Assembly (NCBI GenBank): GCA_035536915.1
Contig: DATLNE010000047.1
Location: 100,021-164,020 of the forward strand
Direction of reading: 5' to 3'
Source: Acidimicrobiales bacterium
GTDB taxonomy: Bacteria > Actinomycetota > Acidimicrobiia > Acidimicrobiales > JAHWLA01
Length of the DNA stretch: 64,000 nt
Shown here: positions 44,293-53,020 of the stretch, in pieces
Layout of the letters: every line of letters begins with the position of its first letter
How positions within the stretch are numbered: the stretch's first letter is position 1
Made by a program: the position numbers and the translations under genes
Notes under the pieces: model-generated
Told to the model about the DNA's origin: nothing
What the model saw: the letters and a program-made list of their open reading frames with translations, nothing else
Database searches by the model: none

Positions 44293-46116
44293 GTGCAACA
44301 GCTCCATCTCGTCGGCTTCACCACCGACCTCGAGGGACTCATCTTCAGCGCCCGCAAAGGGGCCAAGTCCGGTGGCTACCTCGTCATGCTCGACGATCGG
44401 TTGCAAGCCACCATCGAGGACGCGCTCCGCCTTCGCAACGGCGACGACGATGCGTTCGACGACAACGACGACGGCAGCGCGCCCAGCGCCCGCCCGCGAC
44501 GACCGAAGCCTCAGAGCACGCTCAGCCCCCGCGAGATCCAGGCTCGCTTGCGGGCGGGCAGCTCGATTGCCGAGATCGCCGAGGAAGCGGGCGTCGACGA
44601 GGAGTGGGTCGGACGGTTCGCCGCCCCGATCCTGGCCGAACAGGCCCAGGTGGTCGCCCGCGCTCGACGGCTGACGTTCGAGAAGCCCCGCCTCGGCCAG
44701 TCCGCCCTCGACCTGGGCGAGGCCGTGCGGTGGAACCTCGCCGATCGCGACATCCGTTTTCTCGACGACGACTTCGACGCGGCGTGGAGCGCCTACAACC
44801 TCCAGGGCACGTCGTGGGTCGTGCGCTTCCACTACGCCTCACGCGGGAAGCGCCAAACGGCTGAGTGGGAGGTCGACCTCCGCGAGAACGAACTGTTCGC
44901 GCGGAACCGAATCGCCTCCGACCTGGCCTACATAGACGCCACGCGACGGCGCCGCCGTCCGCCGGTGCTCGAGCCTTCGGCTCGGGAGACACCGGCGTCG
45001 GCCGGCACCCGCCGCGACTCGGCTCCCGCTGCTCCGCCGGCCCCGGCCGCCAAGCCCGCACCGCGGCTGCCCACGGCCGCGGTGGCCGGACGCGGCAGTG
45101 CAGGCAAGGCGGCCACGACCGGTCGGGGCAAGGCCACGGCTTCGTCCGCTCGCGGCGCTACGTCCACGTCGGCAGGGCGTGCGGCGCCGGCCAAGGCTGC
45201 AGCGCGGCCCGCGGCGAAGGCATCGCGCAAGGCGGCCAAGCCAACGCGCAAGGCGGCCAAGGCCACACCGGCCAAAGCCGCCGCACCCCGACGCGCCACG
45301 ACTGCGGCCAAGGCGGCCAAGGCGGCCAAGTCCGTCAAGGCGGCCAAGGTGACGAAGGCCACCGGCACGCGCCGGGCGGCGGCGACCAAACGCGGGCGGG
45401 CGACGGCCACCAAGGCCGCCGCCAAGAAGCCCGCGCCCGAGCACCGAGGGACGGCCTCGGCGGCATCGCCGCCGTTGGAGATCGCCGAGCGTCGCAGCCA
45501 CCTGGCTCGTCCGGCGTCGCCCATGAAGTCGGCCAACCCCGTTCCGCCCCGTCCGGGCGAGGAGGGCTTCCGGGTGATCGGCCGCCAAGCCGACGACGGG
45601 CGGGTGCGACTGCCCGCGCCCCGACCCGAGGCACTGGCGCCACGCCCCCGTCCGCCGGCACCAGCAGCGACGCCAACCCCTGAACCGGCGCCCGAGCGCC
45701 AAGCGCCGGCGCCTGCTCCGGCGCGCCCGCGTGCCGAGGCCCCCGCAGTCGAGCAGCAACCGCGACCGGCGGCTTCGGAACCGGCAGCCGCGGAGCCCGC
45801 CGCTGCCGCTGCCGCTGCCGCATCGCGTCCGCCGACGCCCGAGGAGCGGGTGGCCCGGCGCCTGGCGGCGCGCCAGAACGGCGGCGATGCAGGCCGCAGC
45901 GGCCGAGTTCGTCGTGCTGCTCCCGAACAGCCCGCCGAGTCGCACGAGCCCGTGTGGCACGGTCCCGGTTCGGGCGAGCCCGCGCCGGCGGTGCGCATTC
46001 GTGCCGACATGGCCGCGGCCACCGTCCGGCCCCACGACCACTCCGACGACGTGGCCGCCGAGCCGCCCGCCGCAGCTCCCCGCCGGCGGCGGGAGCGCCC
46101 GCTGCGCGCACGGTAG
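44293..46116 (+). CDS. sepH: Septation protein SepH (DUF3071) with histone-H1-like tail
   Basis: A 607-residue protein. Residues 1-65 match the SepH/DUF3071 start (LHLVGFTTDLEGLIFSARKG, then SGGYLVMLDD). Residues 75-210 contain an HTH-like part (LSPREIQARLRAGSSIAEIA) and RWNLADRDIRFLDDD. SepH in Streptomyces promotes FtsZ assembly and cell division. Here a very long tail follows: about residues 270-385 are Lys/Ala repeats like histone H1 (for example KAAKAAKSVKAAKVTKATG), then a Pro/Ala-rich disordered region. The tail is longer than in the SepH proteins I know. The start is GTG at 44293, with weak upstream signals. Confidence 0.82.
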   Translation: MQQLHLVGFTTDLEGLIFSARKGAKSGGYLVMLDDRLQATIEDALRLRNGDDDAFDDNDDGSAPSARPRRPKPQSTLSPREIQARLRAGSSIAEIAEEAGVDEEWVGRFAAPILAEQAQVVARARRLTFEKPRLGQSALDLGEAVRWNLADRDIRFLDDDFDAAWSAYNLQGTSWVVRFHYASRGKRQTAEWEVDLRENELFARNRIASDLAYIDATRRRRRPPVLEPSARETPASAGTRRDSAPAAPPAPAAKPAPRLPTAAVAGRGSAGKAATTGRGKATASSARGATSTSAGRAAPAKAAARPAAKASRKAAKPTRKAAKATPAKAAAPRRATTAAKAAKAAKSVKAAKVTKATGTRRAAATKRGRATATKAAAKKPAPEHRGTASAASPPLEIAERRSHLARPASPMKSANPVPPRPGEEGFRVIGRQADDGRVRLPAPRPEALAPRPRPPAPAATPTPEPAPERQAPAPAPARPRAEAPAVEQQPRPAASEPAAAEPAAAAAAAASRPPTPEERVARRLAARQNGGDAGRSGRVRRAAPEQPAESHEPVWHGPGSGEPAPAVRIRADMAAATVRPHDHSDDVAAEPPAAAPRRRRERPLRAR

Positions 46117-46128
46117 CCTCCACGGCCC

Positions 46129-47205
46129 ATGGCCACCGGCCGTCGGCCCTCGACCGCCACCCTCGACTCCGACCCCGCCGCGCTGGCCGACGAGCTGTGC
46201 GCGTTAGGGCGCGCCGCGGGCCTCGATGCAGTCGGCATCGCAGGCGCCCACCCGTTCGACCGAGCCCGCCGCGCTCTCGAGGAGCGCAAGGCGGCGGGCC
46301 TTCACGGCGGCATGCACTTCACCTACGGCAACCCCGTCCGCGCCACCGACCCGTCGCGCTCCGTGCCCGGCGCCCAGGCGCTGGTGGTCGGCGCCCGGGC
46401 CTACCGACGAGCGCCCGCGGGGGAGCGCCCGCCCAACGCGGCAGCAGTGGCGGCGTATTCGTGGCGCGATCACTACGCCCCGCTGCGCGATGCCCTCGCC
46501 GTCGTCGCCGACCGCCTCCGCGCCGACGGCTGGCAGGCCAAGGTGCTGGTCGACGACAACGCCCTCGTCGACCGGGAGGCCGCCTACCGGGCGGGCATCG
46601 GCTGGTTCGGCAAGAACGCCAACCTGCTGATCCCCGGCGCGGGCTCCTGGTTCGTGCTCGGCTCCGTCGTCACCGATGCACCGCTCCCGGCCGACGCCGC
46701 CGACGCGCCGGTGGCCGACGGCTGCGGCACCTGCACCCGCTGCATGCCCGCCTGCCCGACTGGCGCCTTGGTCGCACCCGGCGTGCTCGACGCCCGCCGG
46801 TGCCTGGCGTGGTTGTTGGAGGCGCCCGGCGACTTCCCGGTCGAGCACCGGGCCGCCCTCGGCGGCCGTATCTACGGCTGCGACGAATGCCAAGAGGCAT
46901 GCCCGCCCAACCGGGCCGCCGACCGCCACCATCCCCCGCCGCCCGCCGAGCCCGACGCCGAGCCGTGGGTCGACCTGGTGGACCTGCTCGACAACGACGA
47001 CGGCACGCTCCTGGCCCGCTTCGGCCGCTGGTACGTGCCCCGCCGCGACCCCCGCTACCTCCGGCGCAATGCCCTCGTGGCGCTGGGCAACGTCGGTGAC
47101 CCCGCCGACCCCGGCGTCCGTCGTGTGGTCCACGCCGCCCGCACCGGCGACGACCCAATGCTCCGCGAACACGCCGACTGGGCCGCTGCCCACCTCGGCC
47201 TGTGA
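46129..47205 (+). CDS. queG: Epoxyqueuosine reductase QueG
   Basis: A 358-residue cobalamin- and Fe-S-dependent reductase that makes queuosine from epoxyqueuosine in tRNA. The first cluster is GCGTCTRCMPACPTGAL (C199, C202, C205, C209), and the second uses C225 and C251/C254/C258 (YGCDECQEACPPN). The N-terminal cobalamin-binding part has AGIGWFGKNANLL. A HEAT-like tail follows (LRRNALVALGNVGDP). The TAG stop of sepH is part of its -10 hexamer TAGCCT (46114-46119). No other queuosine gene is in the window. Confidence 0.93.
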   Translation: MATGRRPSTATLDSDPAALADELCALGRAAGLDAVGIAGAHPFDRARRALEERKAAGLHGGMHFTYGNPVRATDPSRSVPGAQALVVGARAYRRAPAGERPPNAAAVAAYSWRDHYAPLRDALAVVADRLRADGWQAKVLVDDNALVDREAAYRAGIGWFGKNANLLIPGAGSWFVLGSVVTDAPLPADAADAPVADGCGTCTRCMPACPTGALVAPGVLDARRCLAWLLEAPGDFPVEHRAALGGRIYGCDECQEACPPNRAADRHHPPPPAEPDAEPWVDLVDLLDNDDGTLLARFGRWYVPRRDPRYLRRNALVALGNVGDPADPGVRRVVHAARTGDDPMLREHADWAAAHLGL

Positions 47206-48323
47206 CCCACCTTCTCGTCACCAACGACTTCCCGCCCAAGGTGGGCGGCATCCAGTCGTACCTGTGGGAACTGTGGCGCCGCCTGCCACCGGAGCGCACC
47301 GTCGTGCTCACCACCGCCTACCCGGGCGCAGCCGTTTGGGACGCCACCCAACCGTTCCGCGTGGTGCGCTCCCGGCACCGGGTGCTGCTGCCCACGCCCG
47401 CCACCCGCCGCCACATCGAGCAGGTAGCCGCCGAGGTCGACGCCAAGGTCGTCGTGCTCGACCCGGCCTTGCCCCTCGGGCTCGTCGGCCCGCAGCTCGA
47501 CCGTCGCTACGCCGTCGTGCTCCACGGCGCCGAAGTCACTGTGCCGGGCCGCCTCCCCGCCACCAGACAACTCCTGCGCCGGGTGGTGGCGGGCGCCGAG
47601 CACGTCATCGCTGCGGGCGGCTACCCGGCCGCCGAAGCCCGCCACGCCACCGACGACGACGCCATGCCGCCGACCACCGTCGTCCCCCCGGGCGTCGACA
47701 CCGACCGCTTCCGCCCCCTCGACCCCGACGCACGCCGCCAGGCCCGGCACAGCCTCGGTGTCGCCGACGACGAGCACCTGGTGGTGAGCATGAGCAGGCT
47801 CGTCCCCCGCAAGGGCATGGACGTGCTCATCGACGCCGCTGCCCGCCTCGACGACCGCCTCGTCGTCCTCATCGCGGGCAGCGGCCGCGACCGCGCCCGG
47901 CTGGAACGCCGCGCCGCCGCCAAACGAGCGCCCGTCCGGTTTCTCGGTCGCGTGCCCGACGACGACCTGCCCACCCTGCTGGGCGCGGCGGACGTGTTCG
48001 CCATGCTCTGCCGCAACCGGTGGGCGGGCCTGGAACAAGAGGGCTTCGGCATCGTCTTCTTGGAGGCGGCGGCCTGCGGCATCCCCCAGGTCGCAGGCGA
48101 CAGCGGTGGTGCCGCCGAGGCCGTGGTCGACGGCGAAACCGGCCTCGTCGTGCGCCGGCCCGCTGACCCCGGCGACGTCGCCGCCGCCCTCCATCGCCTC
48201 CTGGGCGACGACGACCTGCGCCACCGCATGGGTGAACGTGCCCGCCGACGGGCCGTCACCGAGTTCGACTACGACCTCCTCGCCGCCCGCCTCGACGCCG
48301 CCCTGCGCGACCTGGAAGCGTGA
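47202..48323 (+). CDS. GT4 mannosyltransferase, PimB-like
   Basis: A 373-residue GT-B glycosyltransferase of family 4. It starts with TNDFPPKVGGIQSYLWEL, has VVPPGVDTDRF and SMSRLVPRKGMDVLIDA in the linker and nucleotide-binding domain, and the E-x7-E motif in GLEQEGFGIVFLEAAACG. The last motif closely matches PimB, the GDP-mannose alpha-1,6-mannosyltransferase of phosphatidylinositol mannosides. The neighbours below resemble the PimB locus of mycobacteria. The GTG overlaps the queG stop as GTGA. Confidence 0.82.
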   Translation: MTHLLVTNDFPPKVGGIQSYLWELWRRLPPERTVVLTTAYPGAAVWDATQPFRVVRSRHRVLLPTPATRRHIEQVAAEVDAKVVVLDPALPLGLVGPQLDRRYAVVLHGAEVTVPGRLPATRQLLRRVVAGAEHVIAAGGYPAAEARHATDDDAMPPTTVVPPGVDTDRFRPLDPDARRQARHSLGVADDEHLVVSMSRLVPRKGMDVLIDAAARLDDRLVVLIAGSGRDRARLERRAAAKRAPVRFLGRVPDDDLPTLLGAADVFAMLCRNRWAGLEQEGFGIVFLEAAACGIPQVAGDSGGAAEAVVDGETGLVVRRPADPGDVAAALHRLLGDDDLRHRMGERARRRAVTEFDYDLLAARLDAALRDLEA

Positions 48324-48784
48324 CCGCCGTGCCGCAACAGGGAGACGCCGACTCCGACGCCGCCCCTGGCGAGGCCATCGTGCGGGTGTCGTGGATCGGC
48401 ACCGCCGCCTTCGGCGTCACCAGCGCACTCGGGGCCGCCGTCGCCGCCCTCGACGTGGTGGCGCTCGTCGTCGCCCTCGCCATGTTCGCGGCGGGCACCG
48501 TCGCCTTCTTCCTGGCCTTCGCCCAAGCCGTCGCCCGCAGTCGCACCGAGCAAGTCGGCATCCTCAGCCTGTTCTTCCTCGAAGGCCGTGTCGCACCCAA
48601 GCCGGTGCGCCGCCTCCTGCTCGGCTCCTTCCTCGTGGAGATCGCCGTGGCCGTGGCCGTCGCCGCCGTCCGCCCCAACACCAGCCTGGCCTTCGGCATC
48701 CTGGCCCCCGTCTACGGCCTCGCCCTGGCAGGCCTGTGGGGCGCCCGCCACGGCGTCTTCCCCGAGCGGGTCCAAAAGCGGTGA
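48320..48784 (+). CDS. Four-helix membrane protein
   Basis: A 154-residue protein with four hydrophobic helices (AAFGVTSALGAAVAALDVV; VVALAMFAAGTVAFFLAFA; LLLGSFLVEIAVAVAVAAV; FGILAPVYGLALAGLWG) and a short charged N-terminus. No enzymatic motif is visible. It overlaps the PimB-like gene as GTGA and precedes another small membrane protein, so these may act with the glycosyltransferase at the membrane. Confidence 0.7.
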   Translation: MTAVPQQGDADSDAAPGEAIVRVSWIGTAAFGVTSALGAAVAALDVVALVVALAMFAAGTVAFFLAFAQAVARSRTEQVGILSLFFLEGRVAPKPVRRLLLGSFLVEIAVAVAVAAVRPNTSLAFGILAPVYGLALAGLWGARHGVFPERVQKR

Positions 48785-48800
48785 CTAGCATCGCTTCCTT

Positions 48801-49028
48801 GTGCGGTGGCTCCCGATCCTCATCGGCTTGGAGTTCCCGGCCCTCTTGGCGCTGCTCGACTGCGCCAACCGGCCGGAGCACCACTTCGAGGGTGGCGCCG
48901 CCGACAAACGGGCATGGCGCCGGTGGCTGCTCGTCGGCGTCGCCGGCGCGTGGATGCTCTGGGGCAACGGCATCGTGCTGGGCTATTACTACGCGGTCGT
49001 GAAACGCAACAGCCCGGCCGGGTACTGA
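48801..49028 (+). CDS. Two-helix membrane protein
   Basis: A 75-residue protein with two hydrophobic segments (RWLPILIGLEFPALLALLD and WLLVGVAGAWMLWGNGIVLG) separated by a polar loop. TAGCAT (48785-48790) lies 10 bases before the GTG. No family is recognised. It sits between the four-helix protein and the SRPBCC gene. Confidence 0.62.
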   Translation: MRWLPILIGLEFPALLALLDCANRPEHHFEGGAADKRAWRRWLLVGVAGAWMLWGNGIVLGYYYAVVKRNSPAGY

Positions 49029-49042
49029 CGGGAAGAGGAGAC

Positions 49043-49498
49043 GTGGCCGACCAGGCGACCGAGCACATGTTCATGAAGGCGCCGCCCGAGCGCTGCTACG
49101 AGGTCGTGCTCGACTTCGAGCGCTACCCGGAGTGGGTCGCCGACATCAAGCACGTCGAGGTCCTCCAGCGCGACGACCAGGACCGCGGCACCAAGGTCGC
49201 CTTCCGGGCCGCGGCCATGGGGCGGAGCACCTCCTACACCCTGGCCTACGACTACTCCCAAGCGCCCCGCGAGATCTCCTGGGTCCTGGAGCGGGGCGAC
49301 ATCACCCGCCGCCTCGACGGCACCTACGTCTTCGAAGCCACCGACGACGGCGACGGCGACGGCGACGGCACCGAGGTCACCTACCACCTGGCTGTCGAAC
49401 TGGTCGTGCCCCTGCCCGCCTTCATCAAGTCGCGGGCCGAGGGCCGCATCATCGGCAACGCCCTGCGCGAGCTCAAGGCCCGGGTCGAGTCCGGCTAG
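49043..49498 (+). CDS. SRPBCC-superfamily (polyketide cyclase-like) protein
   Basis: A 151-residue START/Bet v1-like fold protein with a hydrophobic ligand cavity. The start MFMKAPPERCYEVVLDFERYP(E) pattern, EISWVLERGD and the C-terminal helix NALRELKARVE are typical. A short Asp-Gly repeat lies near residue 110. The GTG follows AAGAGGAG. The stop shares its last G with the start of the ArsA-like gene. The same SRPBCC-ArsA pairing is known near pimB in mycobacteria, so a lipid-related role is possible. Confidence 0.85.
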   Translation: MADQATEHMFMKAPPERCYEVVLDFERYPEWVADIKHVEVLQRDDQDRGTKVAFRAAAMGRSTSYTLAYDYSQAPREISWVLERGDITRRLDGTYVFEATDDGDGDGDGTEVTYHLAVELVVPLPAFIKSRAEGRIIGNALRELKARVESG

Positions 49499-50670
49499 TG
49501 CGCATCCTCCTGTTCACCGGCAAGGGCGGCGTGGGCAAGACCAGCGTGGCCGCGGCCACCGCCCTGCGTTGTGCCGATGCGGGCCTGCGCACCCTGGTGC
49601 TCTCCACCGACCCGGCCCACTCCCTGGCCGACTCCTTCGACCGCCACCTCGGCGCCGACCCCACCGCGGTAGTCGACCGCCTCTACGGCCAGCAGCTCGA
49701 CGCCACCGAACGCCTCGAAGAGGTCTGGGGCGAGGTGCAGGGCTACCTCATGGAGGTGCTCGACTGGGCGGGCCTCGATGCCATCGAAGCCGAAGAGCTG
49801 TCGGTCGTGCCCGGCCTCGATGAGGTGTTCAGCCTCTCCGACATCAAGGTCCACGCCGACAGCGGCGCTTGGGACGTCATCGTCGTCGACTGCGCGCCCA
49901 CGGCCGAGACCATCCGGCTGCTCAGCCTCCCCGACATCCTGTCGTGGTACATGGACCGCATCTTCCCGGTCAGCCGCAAGGTGACCAAGATCGTGCGGCC
50001 GCTGCTGCGCACCGTCACCAACATGCCGGTGGCGGGCGACGACGTGTTCGACGCCACCCGTCGCTTCTACGACCGCCTCGACGGCGTGCGCGAGCTGCTC
50101 ACCGACCCGGCGCAGACGAGCGTGCGCCTGGTGGTCAACCCGGAGCGCATGGTCATCGCCGAGGCCCGTCGCACGGCCACCTACCTGTCGTTGTTCGGCT
50201 ACCGGGTCGACGCCGTGGTGGCCAACCGGCTGCTGCCCGAGGCCATCACCGACCCGTGGTTCAAGGCATGGAAGGAAGCGCACGCCGAGCACCTCGCCAC
50301 CATCGAGGACGGCTTCGCGCCGCTGCCCGTGCTCAAGGCCGAGCTCGCTTCCGAGGAACTGGTAGGCGTCGACCGCCTGCGCCGCTTCGCCGACGACGTG
50401 TACGGCGACCTCGACCCCACCGCCGTGCTGCACCACGGCAGGCCGCTGCGGGTGGAGAAGCGGGGCGCGCAGCACATCCTCGCCTTGGAGCTGCCCTTCG
50501 CCGACCGCGACGAGCTCGATGTGGGCCGCCGCGACGACGAGCTACTGGTGCGGGTCGGCCCCCACCGCCGCGCCATCGTGCTGCCCGACTCGTTGCGCCG
50601 CCGCCAGGTGACGGGAGCGGCGTTCCGCGACGACTGGCTGGAGATCGCTTTCGAGGAGGTCGCACCGTGA
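49498..50670 (+). CDS. ArsA/Get3-like anion-transporting ATPase
   Basis: A 390-residue deviant-Walker ATPase. The P-loop is FTGKGGVGKTSVAAATA at residues 6-22, switch I is STDPAHSLADSFD, switch II is VVDCAPTAETIRLLSLP, and a C-terminal alpha-crystallin-like domain (about 310-390) ends the protein. The Get3 CXXC and arsenite Cys sites are not seen, so arsenite export or tail-anchor insertion are not established. It is one base apart from the SRPBCC gene and overlaps the next small gene, forming a tight unit. Confidence 0.87.
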   Translation: MRILLFTGKGGVGKTSVAAATALRCADAGLRTLVLSTDPAHSLADSFDRHLGADPTAVVDRLYGQQLDATERLEEVWGEVQGYLMEVLDWAGLDAIEAEELSVVPGLDEVFSLSDIKVHADSGAWDVIVVDCAPTAETIRLLSLPDILSWYMDRIFPVSRKVTKIVRPLLRTVTNMPVAGDDVFDATRRFYDRLDGVRELLTDPAQTSVRLVVNPERMVIAEARRTATYLSLFGYRVDAVVANRLLPEAITDPWFKAWKEAHAEHLATIEDGFAPLPVLKAELASEELVGVDRLRRFADDVYGDLDPTAVLHHGRPLRVEKRGAQHILALELPFADRDELDVGRRDDELLVRVGPHRRAIVLPDSLRRRQVTGAAFRDDWLEIAFEEVAP

Positions 50671-50897
50671 ACGAGGAACGGGCCCAAGAGGCCGTCGAGC
50701 ACCTGCAGGCCGCAGCCCGGGAGATGATCGCGGCGGCCCGCGCCCTGCTCGACGTGGCCGAGGACCTGGTGGCCGACCCCGCCCCGCTGCTCGCCGTGGT
50801 CTCGGCGCTGGGCGACCTGGTGCCGCGGCCCAAGGCGCCCGAAGCGGACGAGACGCCCGTTCCGACCTCGAAAGTCCAACGAATTCGCGTTTCGTAA
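50667..50897 (+). CDS. Small helical protein coupled to the ArsA-like ATPase
   Basis: A 76-residue protein with one long amphipathic helix (EERAQEAVEHLQAAAREMIA, continuing as ARALLDVAEDLV) and a short disordered tail. The GTG overlaps the ArsA-like stop as GTGA, which indicates coupled production and perhaps a physical partnership. No family name is known to me. Confidence 0.65.
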   Translation: MNEERAQEAVEHLQAAAREMIAAARALLDVAEDLVADPAPLLAVVSALGDLVPRPKAPEADETPVPTSKVQRIRVS

Positions 50898-50964
50898 CCT
50901 GATTGGCGCTAGGGCGGAGCGGGTCGGCGCGGTACGATGCAACTCCCTTCCCTTTGGAGGTGAT

Positions 50965-52080
50965 GTGGCAGCGCTCACCCAGGACGCCATCCGCTCACTG
51001 GCCGGTTTCGAGGGGCGCGACGCCCCTGTCGTCACCCTCTACTTGGATGTCGACGGCAGACGCTACGTCCGCCCGAAGGACTACGAGATACAACTCGAGT
51101 CCCTGTTACGGCAAGCGGGTGAGTTGACCAACGGGCATGCGCCGGCGGTGCACGACCTGCAGAAGATCGAGGCCTACGTGAAGTCGGGCATCGACCGGTC
51201 CCGCACCCGCGGCCTGGCTGTGTTCTCGTGCCAGGCCCACGATTTCTGGGAAGTCCTCGAACTTCCCGTGCCGGTGCGCAACCAGCTCGTCGTCAACGCC
51301 ACCCCGCACGTCCGCCAGCTCGAGTCGGTGCTCGACGAGTACGAACGCTTCGGCGTGCTGCTGGCCGACAAGCAGCGGGCTCGCATGTTCGTCTTCGAAC
51401 TGGGCCAACTGGTCGAACGGGCCGAGGTCTTCGACCAGCTGCCTCGCCACGAGGATGACAAAGGCGACTGGGACAAGGACCACGTGCGCGACCACAGCGC
51501 CGAGGCCGCCCACCACCACCTCAAGCACGCCGCCCAGGTCGCCTTCGAGGTGTACCAGCACAAGGCGTTCGACCACCTCATCATCGGTGCCCCCGAGGAG
51601 ATCGCCAACGAGCTCGAACGCGACCTGCACTCCTACCTGCGCGACCGCATCCGGGCCCGGCTGACCATCCCCGTCACCGCGTCCGACGCCCAGGTGCGCG
51701 AGGCCGCCCTCCAGGTGGAGGGCGACATCGAGCGGGCCAAGGAAGCGGCGTTGGTGCAACGCCTGCGCGACGCGGTGGGCGCCCAGCGTGGCGGCGTGGC
51801 GGGCTTGGCCGACACCCTCACAGCGCTGGTGGAGCGGCGCGTCGACACCTTGGTCGTCTCCGACGGATTCGAAGCGCCGGGCTGGCGCTGCCACTCGTGC
51901 AAGCACATCTGCCTGCGCGGTCGCATGTGCCCGGTGTGCGACAAGGAGATGACGCAGGTCGACGACGTCGTCGAAGAAGCAGTCGAAGACGCGCTGGCGC
52001 AGTCGTGCCGGGTAGCGGTGTGCGTGGGCAACGCCGACCTCGACGTGATGGGGCGCATCGGAGCGTTGCTGCGCTTCTAG
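50965..52080 (+). CDS. eRF1-like (baeRF family) protein
   Basis: A 371-residue bacterial/archaeal relative of class I release factor eRF1. The middle region (LADKQRARMFVFELG, HHHLKHAAQVAFEVYQ, FDHLIIGAPEEIANELERDL) matches eRF1 domain 2/3-like folds, and a zinc ribbon follows (RCHSCKHICLRGRMCPVCDK). It ends in the domain-3-like NADLDVMGRIGALLRF. Related proteins are linked to ribosome rescue or tRNA cleavage, but the true role is open. It has a conventional leader: TACGAT at 50933-50938 and TTTGGAGGTGAT before the GTG. Confidence 0.82.
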   Translation: MAALTQDAIRSLAGFEGRDAPVVTLYLDVDGRRYVRPKDYEIQLESLLRQAGELTNGHAPAVHDLQKIEAYVKSGIDRSRTRGLAVFSCQAHDFWEVLELPVPVRNQLVVNATPHVRQLESVLDEYERFGVLLADKQRARMFVFELGQLVERAEVFDQLPRHEDDKGDWDKDHVRDHSAEAAHHHLKHAAQVAFEVYQHKAFDHLIIGAPEEIANELERDLHSYLRDRIRARLTIPVTASDAQVREAALQVEGDIERAKEAALVQRLRDAVGAQRGGVAGLADTLTALVERRVDTLVVSDGFEAPGWRCHSCKHICLRGRMCPVCDKEMTQVDDVVEEAVEDALAQSCRVAVCVGNADLDVMGRIGALLRF

Positions 52081-52090
52081 TCTCTGGTCC

Positions 52091-53020
52091 TTGCCGGCAA
52101 CCATCGGAATAGACCTCGGCGGCACCAAGTGCCTGGGCGTCGTGCTCGACGACGCGGGCCGGGTGCAGGCCGAGTACCGCATGCCGACGCCACCCGGCGA
52201 GGACCAGATCCTCGACACCATCGTCGCCGTGGCCGAAGCACTGGGCGGTGCTGAGCAAGTCGGCGTGGGCGTGCCCGGCCTGGTCGACCGCGCCGGGGTC
52301 CTGCAGTTCGCCCCCAACCTGGTGGGGGCCGACGGCCTGGCCGTGAAAGCGGAACTGGAGGCGCGGCTGCCGGGCACGCAGGCGCGCATCGACAACGACG
52401 CCACGTGCGCCACGTGGGCGGAGAAACAACTCGGCGCCGCTCGCGAGCTCGACTACGCCATCGTGCTCACCCTGGGCACGGGCATCGGCGGCGGCATCAT
52501 CAGCGGCGGGCGGCTGGAGCGGGGCGCCAACGGCTTTGCGGGCGAGATGGGCCACATGGTCGTGGCTCCCGACGGCGAAGGCTGCGTGTGCGGGCAGCAG
52601 GGCTGCTGGGAGTTCTTCGCATCGGGACGGGCCATCGGCCGCTTCGGCCGCGAAGCCGCCGCCGCGGGCAAGGCTCGTCGAGTGTTGGAGCTGGCCGGCG
52701 GCAACGTCGACGCCATCCAAGGCGAGCACGTGAGCGCTGCCTGCCAAGAGGGCGACGACGACGCCACAGCCATCATCGCCCGGGTTGGTTGGTGGGTGGG
52801 CATCGGCCTGGTGAACCTGGCCATGGCTTTCGACCCCCAGGCCTTCGTCATCGGGGGCGGGCTGGTGGAAATCGGCGAGCCCTTGTTCGCACCCGTGCGG
52901 CAAACCCTGGCCGAGAGCCTGGCGGGGGCGCCGCGACGGCAGCCGCCGTTGGTGGTGCCCGCCGAGTTGGGGGAGCAGTCGGGCGCGGTGGGGGCGGCGC
53001 TCTTGGCCCGCGAAGCATGA
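52091..53020 (+). CDS. ROK-family glucokinase-like kinase
   Basis: A 309-residue ROK kinase. The ATP motif is TIGIDLGGTKCLGVVLD, the catalytic Asp is in ARIDNDATCA, GTGIGGGIISGG binds phosphate, and the ROK zinc motif is GCVCGQQGCWEFFASG with a preceding His (GEMGHMVV). Glucose is the likely substrate, though mannose/N-acetyl sugars are possible. The TTG at 52091 lies 7 bases after TAGTCT, whose TAG is the stop of the previous gene. It overlaps the LLM gene as ATGA. Confidence 0.9.
   Translation: MPATIGIDLGGTKCLGVVLDDAGRVQAEYRMPTPPGEDQILDTIVAVAEALGGAEQVGVGVPGLVDRAGVLQFAPNLVGADGLAVKAELEARLPGTQARIDNDATCATWAEKQLGAARELDYAIVLTLGTGIGGGIISGGRLERGANGFAGEMGHMVVAPDGEGCVCGQQGCWEFFASGRAIGRFGREAAAAGKARRVLELAGGNVDAIQGEHVSAACQEGDDDATAIIARVGWWVGIGLVNLAMAFDPQAFVIGGGLVEIGEPLFAPVRQTLAESLAGAPRRQPPLVVPAELGEQSGAVGAALLAREA

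Noticed and set aside
49340..49380. Short GAC/GGC tandem repeat within the SRPBCC gene
   Set aside because: Only a few units coding Asp-Gly; in frame and with no sign of phase variation.
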